Part shown: positions 1 to 5,698 of the stretch, one piece after another
How the letters are laid out: the number at the start of each line of letters is the position of its first letter
Position numbering within the stretch: position 1 is the stretch's first letter
Source of the DNA: Armatimonadota bacterium
GTDB taxonomy: Bacteria; Armatimonadota; UBA10988
Direction: 5' to 3'
Length of the DNA stretch: 10,478 nt
Assembly: GCA_016183835.1 (NCBI GenBank)
Contig: JACPDV010000212.1
Location: 1 to 10,478, forward strand
Position numbers and translations under genes: made by a program
The notes under the pieces: model-generated
What the model was told of the DNA's origin: nothing
Seen by the model: only the letters and a program-made list of their open reading frames with translations
Database searches by the model: none

Positions 1-112
1 AGCGCGCGATCTGCTGCGCCGCCTCTCGCCTCCGCCCTTGCCTTCTCCGCCTCCCGCACACACCGTGATCGGGAGGTCCCCCGGTGGGGGAGGCGAAGCG
101 CAGCCGGCGTGA
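1..112 (+). CDS. C-terminal tail of an unidentified upstream gene (partial)
   Basis: Reading from base 2, an open frame runs without a stop to a TGA at 110-112. It gives an Arg/Leu-rich start (ARDLLRRL) followed by a low-complexity Pro- and Gly-rich tail. The TGA overlaps the GTG start of the next gene in a GTGA junction, the same geometry as the next junction at 510-513, which is the main reason to believe it. Another frame from base 1 is also open but simply continues into the YjbQ frame, whose family starts near residue 1 of the gene called here. The visible 36 codons carry no recognisable domain, so no function can be given. The stretch could also be non-coding leader. Confidence 0.35.
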   Translation, partial: ARDLLRRLSPPPLPSPPPAHTVIGRSPGGGGEAQPA

Positions 113-513
113 GCGAGATCGTCAACTTCCGCACCCGTTCCCGCGACGAGGTGGTCGACCTGACCGGTCACGTCCGCCGTGCCGTCGAGTCCAGTAGGGT
201 GCGCGAGGGCATCTGCCTGATCTACTGCCCGCACACCACCGCCGGCATCGCCATCAATGAGGGCTGTGACCCGGACGTGGCGCGGGACCTGCTCACCGTG
301 TTGGACGGGCTCGTGCCTCAGCAGGGGCCGTATCGCCATGCGGAGGGCAACACCGCGGCGCACGTGAAGGCCGTCCTGTGCGGCGCGTCGCAGGCGGTGG
401 CCGTGGCGGACGGGCGGCTGCAGCTCGGGCAGTGGCAGAGCATTCAGTTCCTGGAGTTCGATGGGCCGCGCGAGCGGCGCGTGTTGGTCGCGGTGATGGA
501 GGCGGGATCGTGA
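109..513 (+). CDS. yjbQ: YjbQ/UPF0047 family protein (secondary thiamine-phosphate synthase-like)
   Basis: A 134-residue protein covering the whole length of the YjbQ/UPF0047 family, a small trimeric cytoplasmic fold. Visible family hallmarks are the HTTA segment at residues 42-45, the N-E pair at 50-51 followed by CDP, the H77-x-E-G-N segment, H85-V-K, and the closing G-R-x-x-L-G-x-W-Q pattern at 102-110. The conserved histidines are the presumed active or metal site. Members are known for weak thiamine-phosphate synthase activity that can rescue thiE mutants; the physiological substrate is not settled, so the label should be read loosely. The GTG start at 109 matches the family N-terminus (the frame is open further upstream but that part is low complexity). 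The stop overlaps the next gene by four bases (GTGA, 510-513), suggesting translational coupling. Confidence 0.9.
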   Translation: MSEIVNFRTRSRDEVVDLTGHVRRAVESSRVREGICLIYCPHTTAGIAINEGCDPDVARDLLTVLDGLVPQQGPYRHAEGNTAAHVKAVLCGASQAVAVADGRLQLGQWQSIQFLEFDGPRERRVLVAVMEAGS

Positions 514-1004
514 AGCTCGGCATTCTGGCGGATTCACACGATAACCTGCCGGCGCTCGTGGCGGCGGCGGCGCGGTTCAAGGCGGCCGGGGTGGAGCACG
601 TCCTCCACGCGGGCGACTTTGTCGCGCCGTTCAGCTTGCCGCCGCTGGTCGAGGCGGGCGCGCCGGTGACCGCGGTGTTCGGCAACAACGACGGCGAGCG
701 GCTCTACCTCACCACGCGGTTCAAGGAGTTCGGCTGGACCGTGCAGCCGAAGTTCGCCTTCCTCGAGCTGGCGGGCAGACGCATCGCCATGCACCACGAG
801 CCCGAGCCGGTGGAGGCGCTGGCGGCGTCCGGGCTGTACGACCTGGTGGTCTACGGGCACACCCATACGCTGGAGATCCGGCAGGTCGGCGACGTGGTGG
901 TGGTCAACCCGGGCGAGTGCGGCGGGTGGCTGACCGGCGAGCAGACCGTGGTGATCGTGGACCTGCCCTCGATGAAGACGAGTGTCGAGCGGCTGAACGG
1001 ATGA
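510..1004 (+). CDS. YfcE/MJ0936-type calcineurin-like metallophosphoesterase
   Basis: A 164-residue dimetal phosphoesterase, the usual size for the YfcE/MJ0936 family, probably cytoplasmic. All metal-ligand motifs are present in order: D8-x-H10 in LADSHDN, G-D36, G-N-N59/60-D, H95 in MHH, and the G-H-T-H motif at 116-119. These normally bind Mn or Ni and hydrolyse phosphodiesters or phosphomonoesters; the natural substrate cannot be read from sequence. The frame is open upstream to 378, but that part is antisense-like Arg/Ala-rich sequence inside yjbQ. The GTG at 510 places the beta strand that precedes D8 exactly where the family has it. The start overlaps the yjbQ stop (GTGA), and the TGA at 1002-1004 sits in an ATGA context with an alternative start of the following oxidoreductase. 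Co-translation with both neighbours is likely. Confidence 0.92.
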   Translation: MKLGILADSHDNLPALVAAAARFKAAGVEHVLHAGDFVAPFSLPPLVEAGAPVTAVFGNNDGERLYLTTRFKEFGWTVQPKFAFLELAGRRIAMHHEPEPVEALAASGLYDLVVYGHTHTLEIRQVGDVVVVNPGECGGWLTGEQTVVIVDLPSMKTSVERLNG

Positions 1005-1009
1005 AGGAG
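1004..1009 (+). promoter_or_regulatory. Ribosome binding site of the Gfo/Idh/MocA gene
   Basis: AAGGAG lies six bases before the ATG at 1016. This favours 1016 over the in-frame ATG at 1001, which would overlap the previous stop as ATGA but would add only five charged residues (MKERR) not expected before the Rossmann strand. Confidence 0.6.
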
Positions 1010-1015
1010 CGGCGC

Positions 1016-2041
1016 ATGGCGGACAAGGTGCGGGTGGGGGTGATCGGTGCGGGCGTGATCTCGGCGTCCCACCTGGCGGGCTACCGGGCGAATCCAGACC
1101 GCTGCGAGGTGGTGGTGATCGCGGACCTGGACCGGTCGCGGGCGGAGTCGCGGCGCGACGAGTTCGGCCTGCCCGAGGCGACCACGGATGCCGAGGCGGT
1201 GTTCGGGCGGGACGACATCGACGCTGTGAGCATCTGCCTCCCTCACAGCCTGCACGAGCCGTTCGTGGTGCGGGCGGCGGAGGCGGGGAAGCACGTCCTG
1301 TGCGAGAAGCCGTTCGCGCTGAACGTGGCGAGCCTCGACCGCATGGCGGCGGCGTGCCAGGCGGCGGGCGTGGTGTGCATGAGCGCGCAGGTGCTGCGGT
1401 TCCGGGCGATCCACCAGGCGGCGCGGGCGTTCATCCGCACGGGCGTTCTGGGCCGCATCCACCAGACCTGGCGCCGGCGTGGCGGGATCAGCCGCAGCCT
1501 GTCGCAGAACCCGTGGATCTACGACCGGAAGCAGGGCAGCCTGGTGGTGCACGGCTTCGGCGCGCACGAGTACGACATCCTGATGTGGCTGCAGGACGCG
1601 CCGGCGGAGACGGTCTACGCCTGCGGCCGGGTCAACAACCCCATCTGGGACACCGAGGACGAGGTCTCGGCCGTCTTCACCCTCCGCGACGGCAGCTTCG
1701 CCAACATGCGGCAGTCGCTGAACACGCTCGACGGCGGGTGGGACGAGTACATCATGGCCGACCACGGCTGCCTGAAGGTGGGGAGCAGCAGCTTCGAGTG
1801 GCAGCCGGTGGAGGGTGAGAAGCAGGTCCACGAGCACCCGCTGGACCCGACGGGCGGGTTCGCGGGCGAGTGTGGCGAGTTTGTGGCGGCGGTGCAGGAG
1901 GATCGCGAGCCGGAGGCGAGCGTGCGGCAGGCGCGCTGGGTGCAGGCGACGATGGAGGCGGTGGAGACGAGCATCCGCGAGGGGCGGGTGGTGAACCTGC
2001 GCGAGGAGTTCGGGGAGTTCGGGCCGATCTCGGTGTCGTAG
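1016..2041 (+). CDS. Gfo/Idh/MocA family NAD(P)-dependent oxidoreductase
   Basis: A 341-residue two-domain oxidoreductase of the glucose-fructose oxidoreductase / inositol dehydrogenase / MocA superfamily, cytoplasmic. The N-terminal Rossmann fold shows V-G-V-I-G-A-G (residues 7-13), an acidic D37 at the end of the second strand that should favour NAD over NADP, a P-H-x-x-H segment at 76-80, and the signature E97-K98-P99 with the catalytic lysine. The C-terminal alpha/beta domain contains H184-x-x-D187, the usual catalytic histidine region. The residue four before H184 is Gly where many members have Asp. Substrates of the family are sugars, inositols and their derivatives; the one here is unknown. 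It is the last gene of the yjbQ-phosphoesterase run, 11 bases after the phosphoesterase stop. The N-terminus was set by the AAGGAG at 1004-1009. Confidence 0.93.
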   Translation: MADKVRVGVIGAGVISASHLAGYRANPDRCEVVVIADLDRSRAESRRDEFGLPEATTDAEAVFGRDDIDAVSICLPHSLHEPFVVRAAEAGKHVLCEKPFALNVASLDRMAAACQAAGVVCMSAQVLRFRAIHQAARAFIRTGVLGRIHQTWRRRGGISRSLSQNPWIYDRKQGSLVVHGFGAHEYDILMWLQDAPAETVYACGRVNNPIWDTEDEVSAVFTLRDGSFANMRQSLNTLDGGWDEYIMADHGCLKVGSSSFEWQPVEGEKQVHEHPLDPTGGFAGECGEFVAAVQEDREPEASVRQARWVQATMEAVETSIREGRVVNLREEFGEFGPISVS

Positions 2042-2056
2042 GCGGCGCGGTGGGTC

Positions 2057-2107
2057 TGCCCGGCGACCGAGGTCGCGGCAACCATGCGAAGTCCGCCTGC
2101 GCGGACT
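2057..2107 (+). terminator. Two adjacent hairpins after the oxidoreductase (possible terminator)
   Basis: In the 121-base gap between the oxidoreductase and the carbonic anhydrase, TGCC plus GCGAC (2057-2060, 2063-2067) pairs with GTCGC plus GGCA (2072-2080), giving a nine-pair stem with a CG bulge and a CGAG loop. A second perfect seven-pair stem follows, AGTCCGC (2090-2096) with GCGGACT (2101-2107) around a four-base loop. Neither is followed by a T run, so a classical intrinsic terminator is not shown. They may stall or stabilise the operon transcript, or be chance pairing in GC-rich DNA. Confidence 0.3.
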
Positions 2108-2122
2108 CGGAATGCATCACAC

Positions 2123-2128
2123 TATCCT
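2123..2128 (+). promoter_or_regulatory. Weak candidate -10 element for the carbonic anhydrase gene
   Basis: TATCCT lies in the only relatively A/T-rich stretch of this gap (about 2109-2130), 35 bases before the carbonic anhydrase ATG. No convincing -35 hexamer is present 16-18 bases upstream, where the right arm of a hairpin sits. The call rests only on local composition and position. Confidence 0.18.
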
Positions 2129-2162
2129 CTGCGGGGCGCACGCGCGACCCAGGGAGAAGACG

Positions 2163-2657
2163 ATGTCCACCACCGACGAAGTTGTCGCCGCCAACAGCCG
2201 GTTCGCGGCGATGTTCACGCAGGGCGCGTTGCCGATGCCGCCGGCACGGCACCTGGCAGTGCTCACGTGCATGGACGCCCGGCTGCACCCGGAGACGTTC
2301 CTGGGTCTGGCGATCGGCGACGCCCACTGCATCCGGAACGCCGGCGGACGAGCGAGCGACGACGCCATCCGCTCGCTGGTGATCAGCCACCACCTCCTCG
2401 GCACGCAGGAGTTCGTGGTGATCCACCACACCGACTGCGGCATGCTGACCTTCAGCAACGACGACCTGCGCGGCAAGCTGCGCGCCGACCTGAACGCCGA
2501 TGCCAGCGGGGTGGACTTCCTGCCCTTCGCCGATCTGGACCAGTCGGTGCGCGACGACGTGGACATCATCCGCCGCAGCCCGCTGCTGCCGAAGGGCGTT
2601 CCGGTCAGCGGCTTCGTCTACGACGTGCGGAGCGGTCTGCTGCGGCGGGTGGAGTGA
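2163..2657 (+). CDS. Beta-class carbonic anhydrase, small Rv1284-like type
   Basis: A 164-residue zinc enzyme interconverting CO2 and bicarbonate in the cytoplasm. The beta-class signature is complete: C36-x-D38-x-R40 (CMDAR) supplies the first cysteine ligand and the Asp-Arg dyad, and H89-x-x-C92-G (HTDCG) supplies the second pair of zinc ligands. The R58-N-A-G-G run between them is also typical. Length and the short C-terminus match the compact mycobacterial Rv1284-like subgroup rather than the roughly 220-residue E. coli Can type. The ATG at 2163 is preceded by AGGGAG (2151-2156) with a six-base spacer. An in-frame ATG at 2112 would add 17 residues without that signal. No signal peptide is visible. 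It has its own 121-base leader, so it may be transcribed separately from the upstream operon. Confidence 0.94.
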   Translation: MSTTDEVVAANSRFAAMFTQGALPMPPARHLAVLTCMDARLHPETFLGLAIGDAHCIRNAGGRASDDAIRSLVISHHLLGTQEFVVIHHTDCGMLTFSNDDLRGKLRADLNADASGVDFLPFADLDQSVRDDVDIIRRSPLLPKGVPVSGFVYDVRSGLLRRVE

Positions 2658-2687
2658 TTCCGCAGACGCACGTCGCCACGGTCTGCG

Positions 2688-2801
2688 CCGCCACTTACCA
2701 GCCCTCGTCGAACAGCACCCGCGAAATCCACGCCGACTCCGGCGGTGCGCTCTCGACGCGGCTCTGCGAGGTGCGGGGCGCGTTGGAGCTGGACCGCGCC
2801 G
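2688..2801 (+). pseudogene. Decayed partial copy of the N-terminal coding region of the GH42-like gene
   Basis: This stretch aligns without gaps to about 5765-5874, the region just after the signal peptide of the glycosidase gene at 5699-8191. By a hand count about 88 of 107 bases agree (roughly 82 percent). Translated in the matching frame it reads YQPSSNSTREIHADSGGALS, against YQPSSSITRGIYADLGDALS in the intact gene, and similarity continues through the STRLxE and ELDRA segments. It has no start codon, signal peptide or downstream domain. Resemblance stops abruptly near 2800, eight bases before the stop of the opposite-strand gene at 2808. The best reading is a remnant of a paralogous gene left by duplication and deletion; a mobile segment shared among such genes is an alternative. 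It fills most of the gap between carbonic anhydrase and the discoidin-peptidase gene. Confidence 0.65.
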
Positions 2802-2807
2802 CCCCGC

Positions 2808-5501
2808 TCACCGCGGTGCTTGTTCGTTGAAGATCAGCACGTAGTCCCCGCCCGTGATCTCCTGCACGGTGTAGGTCCTGGTCTTGCGTGCCCCATTCGG
2901 TAGGATCTCGATGGCTTCCCAGCTCAGCTCGAGGCGTACCAGGTTGCCGGCGGTGCCCTTGTAGCGCCGCGTGCCGGCGGCGGAGGCCGGGCGGTCCAGT
3001 GTCAGGTCCTTGAGCTGTGCCAGGACTCGGACGTTGGTGATGGAGCTGCCGTCGTTCATCTTGCCCAGCAGCCGCGACTCCACCGTGGCCTCGAGCACGC
3101 GCTGCCGATCCGGGCTGAGCCGCCCGGTGGCCTTCACCGACAGCATGTCGTCGTCCCGCGGGTCGCGGTCCTCCTCGGAGCGCACGTAGCGATGGTCCAC
3201 CGTGAAGGTGCCGTCGGGGCGGACCACCACCGGAGACGGCCGGTCGGAGTAGAACGTGTGCTGATCGGTGGGGTAGTTGTTGGTGATGTCCTGGTCGCCG
3301 GGCCCCACGACCCGCTCGCGCTGGCTGTAGCGGGGCAGGAGCCCGAATTCGAAGCCGCCGGGGTCCGGCATCAGCTCGGCCTCCACACGCAGTTGGGCGG
3401 CTTGGGCCGAGGCGTTGTGCACCACCAGACAGAGCACGTCGGCGGCGCGGAGGTCGGTGGCATTGCGCAGCTCGAACGGCCCGGCCATCTCGCCCTGCGC
3501 CAGGAACGCTTCGGGCACCTGCTGAGTCAGCAAGCGCGACCCCGGCAGGCGGAACACCTGCACGTCCACGCGCGAAGGCAGCGGATCCAGCAGGCGCACG
3601 CCGACGTTGCAGGTTGGTCCGTTGCCCGTGAGCGCCCCGGCATAGAGGGTATGCGCCACGGCACTGTAGCCGCCCGGCGCCTGGAGCGCGATGGTGGCTT
3701 GCGCCGGGCGTGTGAACCGGGCCACGCGGCCGAGCTGGGTGGACGCGCCGATGGCCGGTGGCACCAGGTGCGTGCCGGCCCGGTCGCGGTGGATGGTGCT
3801 GCCGGCGCCGAAGAGGATTCGGTTCGAGTAGGTGGTCCAGTGCACCGGTAGCGAAGAGCCGGTGGCGGCCTCCACGTACTGCTCGATGCCGGTCAGCGGC
3901 CCGCCCCAGAAGGTGCCCGTGCTGGCCACCGAGCGCTCCCACAGGTCGACCAGGTTCACCCCCTGGCCCACCAGGTCCAGCCACCACCGGGCGTAGGGGT
4001 AGGCGTGGGTGTCCGCGTTGTAGGTCATGGGCTCCAGGAACATGCCGGCGGTGAACGGGTTCAGGCCGGCCTCGCCAAGCTGGGGGCAAGCGATGCCGGA
4101 GGCCGCGGCGTCGGCCATCATCTCGATCCACCACAGGTAGGCGGGCATGTTGGTGAACCGGCTCAGGTAGCCGTTCTCGATCCGATGGAAGAACTCGTGG
4201 GCGCAGGCGTGGTGCAGCTCGTTGCGGTTGTCATAGGGCGCCCCGCAGGCGATCATCAGGTTGCGCCCTAAGCCCGAGTAGAAGGGCTCGGTTTCGTTCT
4301 CGACCAGCACGGCGTCCACCATCAACTGCGGCCCGCCCAACCCGACCTGCTCGAAGGACGCGCCGAGCTCGCCCAGCAACGTGGGCATGGTCAGCCCTGC
4401 CTGCTCGTAGCGATCCCAGGCATCGTCCAGGTAAAGCGCCACCTCTTCGGCCGCCTGCCGCGCAGTGGTGAACGCGCCCGCGCGCAGAGGCGGGATCACT
4501 GAGGGGCGGTAGTAGACGTAGAAGTGCTGGTCGGGCGAGACCAGGTAGATGTACCCGCGGAGGGACCAGTAGACGAAAGTGGAGAGGTGGCGCGTCCACA
4601 GCCGCAGCACCTGGCGCTGTGCGTCGTAGCGAGCCGGCACGGCCACCCACCGCAGCGTCGCCTCGTCCCAGGTGGCTGCGCCCACACCGCGGCCCGGCGG
4701 CAGTTTGGCATCGACCTGATCACGCCGCAGCGGGAACTCGATGGTCAGTGGCTCATCGAACGCGTGGCGGTCGCCCAGCGAGACGTCGTGGCCGCCGACC
4801 AAGGCCATGCCGGGCGGCTGCGCCGCCGGGCGCTTGCGCGGCGGTGCCACCTGCAGCGCGTCGGCGGGCAGGCGCAACGCGGCCGGCGCCATGACGCTCA
4901 CGCCCTGGCGGGTCAGCTTCTGCTGCGGCCCGCCCGCCGGCGGAGCGGGCGGGCGAGGCGGGGGCGCTCCGCCGGTCGGCGCGCCGGGGTCGGCGACGGC
5001 CGCAGCCGGGCGGCCATCGACCTCAACCTCGCGCAGATGGAAGTAGTTGCGCTCGCGCAACTCCAGTCGCACGTAGCGGGCACGCGCGCCGGCCGCCGGT
5101 ACCTTCAGCACCTCGAACGGCTTGCCGTCGTGGGCGTAGAGCCGGGTCCAGCGCTGGCCGTCGTCGGACAACTGCACCTGCACCGTCCGCGCCCGGAGGG
5201 GCACCGACGGTTCTCCGGGCAGCAGCCGGTTGAAGATGCGCACCTCGGTCAGCTCGCAGAGCTGCCCCAGATCGACCTGCCACCAGGGGTGGTCTTCCAG
5301 GTTGGTGTGAAACCAGTTGAACTCGTGTCCGGCGTACTCGGTGATGCCGTCCACCGCGAGCTGCGGGCCCTGGTCCTTCCCGGTCCCGCCAAACACGCTG
5401 CTCTGGGTAGCGGGCTTGCCGCGGGCCAGGTTGGTCGGCGCCTCCGCCCCCCAGACCGCAGACATCGCGATCCACAACCAGACGAGCCGGCCAGCACCCA
5501 T
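2808..5501 (-). CDS. Secreted discoidin-domain protein with an HExxH metallopeptidase-like core
   Basis: An 897-residue predicted exported protein. Residues 1-20 look like a signal peptide (hydrophobic LVWLWIAMSAVWG, then AEA). Residues about 24-165 form an F5/8 type C / fucolectin-like domain: NLARGKPATQSS start, AVDG, WWQVDLG, FNR, and a closing YFHLREVEV strand. A Pro/Gly-rich linker (about 165-195) leads to a beta-rich ZU5-like stretch up to about 310. The central region carries H435-E-F-F-H439 and, 20 residues on, E460 in WWIEMMAD, the gluzincin zinc-site layout. A further beta-rich C-terminal region (about 725-897) is unassigned. It may bind glycans and cleave glycoproteins or peptides outside the cell, which is inference. 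The ATG at 5501 is preceded by GGAG with a six-base spacer; the frame extends 12 codons further without a better start. It faces away from the glycosidase gene across a 197-base spacer. Confidence 0.85.
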   Translation of the reverse strand: MGAGRLVWLWIAMSAVWGAEAPTNLARGKPATQSSVFGGTGKDQGPQLAVDGITEYAGHEFNWFHTNLEDHPWWQVDLGQLCELTEVRIFNRLLPGEPSVPLRARTVQVQLSDDGQRWTRLYAHDGKPFEVLKVPAAGARARYVRLELRERNYFHLREVEVDGRPAAAVADPGAPTGGAPPPRPPAPPAGGPQQKLTRQGVSVMAPAALRLPADALQVAPPRKRPAAQPPGMALVGGHDVSLGDRHAFDEPLTIEFPLRRDQVDAKLPPGRGVGAATWDEATLRWVAVPARYDAQRQVLRLWTRHLSTFVYWSLRGYIYLVSPDQHFYVYYRPSVIPPLRAGAFTTARQAAEEVALYLDDAWDRYEQAGLTMPTLLGELGASFEQVGLGGPQLMVDAVLVENETEPFYSGLGRNLMIACGAPYDNRNELHHACAHEFFHRIENGYLSRFTNMPAYLWWIEMMADAAASGIACPQLGEAGLNPFTAGMFLEPMTYNADTHAYPYARWWLDLVGQGVNLVDLWERSVASTGTFWGGPLTGIEQYVEAATGSSLPVHWTTYSNRILFGAGSTIHRDRAGTHLVPPAIGASTQLGRVARFTRPAQATIALQAPGGYSAVAHTLYAGALTGNGPTCNVGVRLLDPLPSRVDVQVFRLPGSRLLTQQVPEAFLAQGEMAGPFELRNATDLRAADVLCLVVHNASAQAAQLRVEAELMPDPGGFEFGLLPRYSQRERVVGPGDQDITNNYPTDQHTFYSDRPSPVVVRPDGTFTVDHRYVRSEEDRDPRDDDMLSVKATGRLSPDRQRVLEATVESRLLGKMNDGSSITNVRVLAQLKDLTLDRPASAAGTRRYKGTAGNLVRLELSWEAIEILPNGARKTRTYTVQEITGGDYVLIFNEQAPR
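4928..4954. repeat. Perfect 10-base inverted repeat inside the Pro-rich linker coding region
   Basis: GCCCGCCCGC (4928-4937) and GCGGGCGGGC (4945-4954) are exact reverse complements around a seven-base spacer. They fall in the codons of the Pro/Ala/Gly linker between the discoidin domain and the peptidase-like part of the minus-strand protein. CCG/GCC-rich proline and alanine codons readily create such stems, so a function is not implied. Confidence 0.55.
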
Positions 5502-5566
5502 GATAGTCTCCAGGCGGTGGGTGACGGCTGCGCCCACAGGCCAACCCCGACCTGACCCTTGGAAAC

Positions 5567-5620
5567 GGCCGCTCCGGCATTGGCCGTCCGACCCGGCGTA
5601 CCTTCTGCGCCGGAGCGGCC
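5567..5620. repeat. Perfect 12-base inverted repeat in the divergent spacer
   Basis: GGCCGCTCCGGC (5567-5578) and GCCGGAGCGGCC (5609-5620) are exact reverse complements separated by 30 bases. The pair lies roughly midway between the two divergent starts. It could be an operator for a dimeric regulator or a long-range hairpin in the leader of the glycosidase transcript. The wide spacer and lack of a T run argue against a terminator. No regulator gene is in the window. Confidence 0.6.
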
Positions 5621-5686
5621 ATGGCCCGGCCGAGGAGTGCGCTCCCCTCCGGTGAACCCATCTGTGCCGCCCGTGCCGCGGCCCTC

Positions 5687-5693
5687 GGGAGGA
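5687..5693 (+). promoter_or_regulatory. Ribosome binding site of the GH42-like gene
   Basis: GGGAGGA ends five bases before the ATG at 5699. This decides in favour of 5699 over the in-frame ATG at 5621, which abuts the inverted repeat, has no such site, and would place 26 residues in front of an otherwise normal signal peptide. Confidence 0.75.
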
Positions 5694-5698
5694 CGCGC

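Larger units (their letters stand above)
5502..5698. promoter_or_regulatory. Divergent intergenic region between the discoidin-peptidase and glycosidase genes
   Basis: These 197 bases separate two divergently oriented genes for predicted secreted proteins, so both promoters should lie here. I do not see a confident -35/-10 pair on either strand. TTGG-like hexamers at 5559 and 5580 and a TACCTT at 5599 are badly spaced. The outstanding element is the 12-base inverted repeat at 5567-5620. On the minus strand GGAG (plus-strand 5508-5511) is the ribosome binding site of the discoidin-peptidase gene; on the plus strand GGGAGGA (5687-5693) serves the glycosidase. Confidence 0.5.

Noticed and set aside
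2084..2830. A 248-codon plus-strand frame across the carbonic anhydrase and the relic
   Set aside because: Most of it is a shifted reading of the carbonic anhydrase. Only the last 45 codons are meaningful, and those are the duplicated relic, not a working gene.
2695..4134. A 479-codon minus-strand frame overlapping the discoidin-peptidase gene
   Set aside because: It is low-complexity Arg/Gly/Ala sequence in a shifted frame of a gene with clear domains, with no ribosome binding site or motif.
4524..5555. A 343-codon plus-strand frame opposite the discoidin-peptidase gene
   Set aside because: Its composition is that of antisense GC-rich codons, and the opposite strand holds a signal peptide, a discoidin domain and a ribosome binding site.
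5559..5604. Sigma70-like promoter from TTGGAA or TTGGCC to TACCTT
   Set aside because: Spacers of 34 or 13 bases are outside the workable range.
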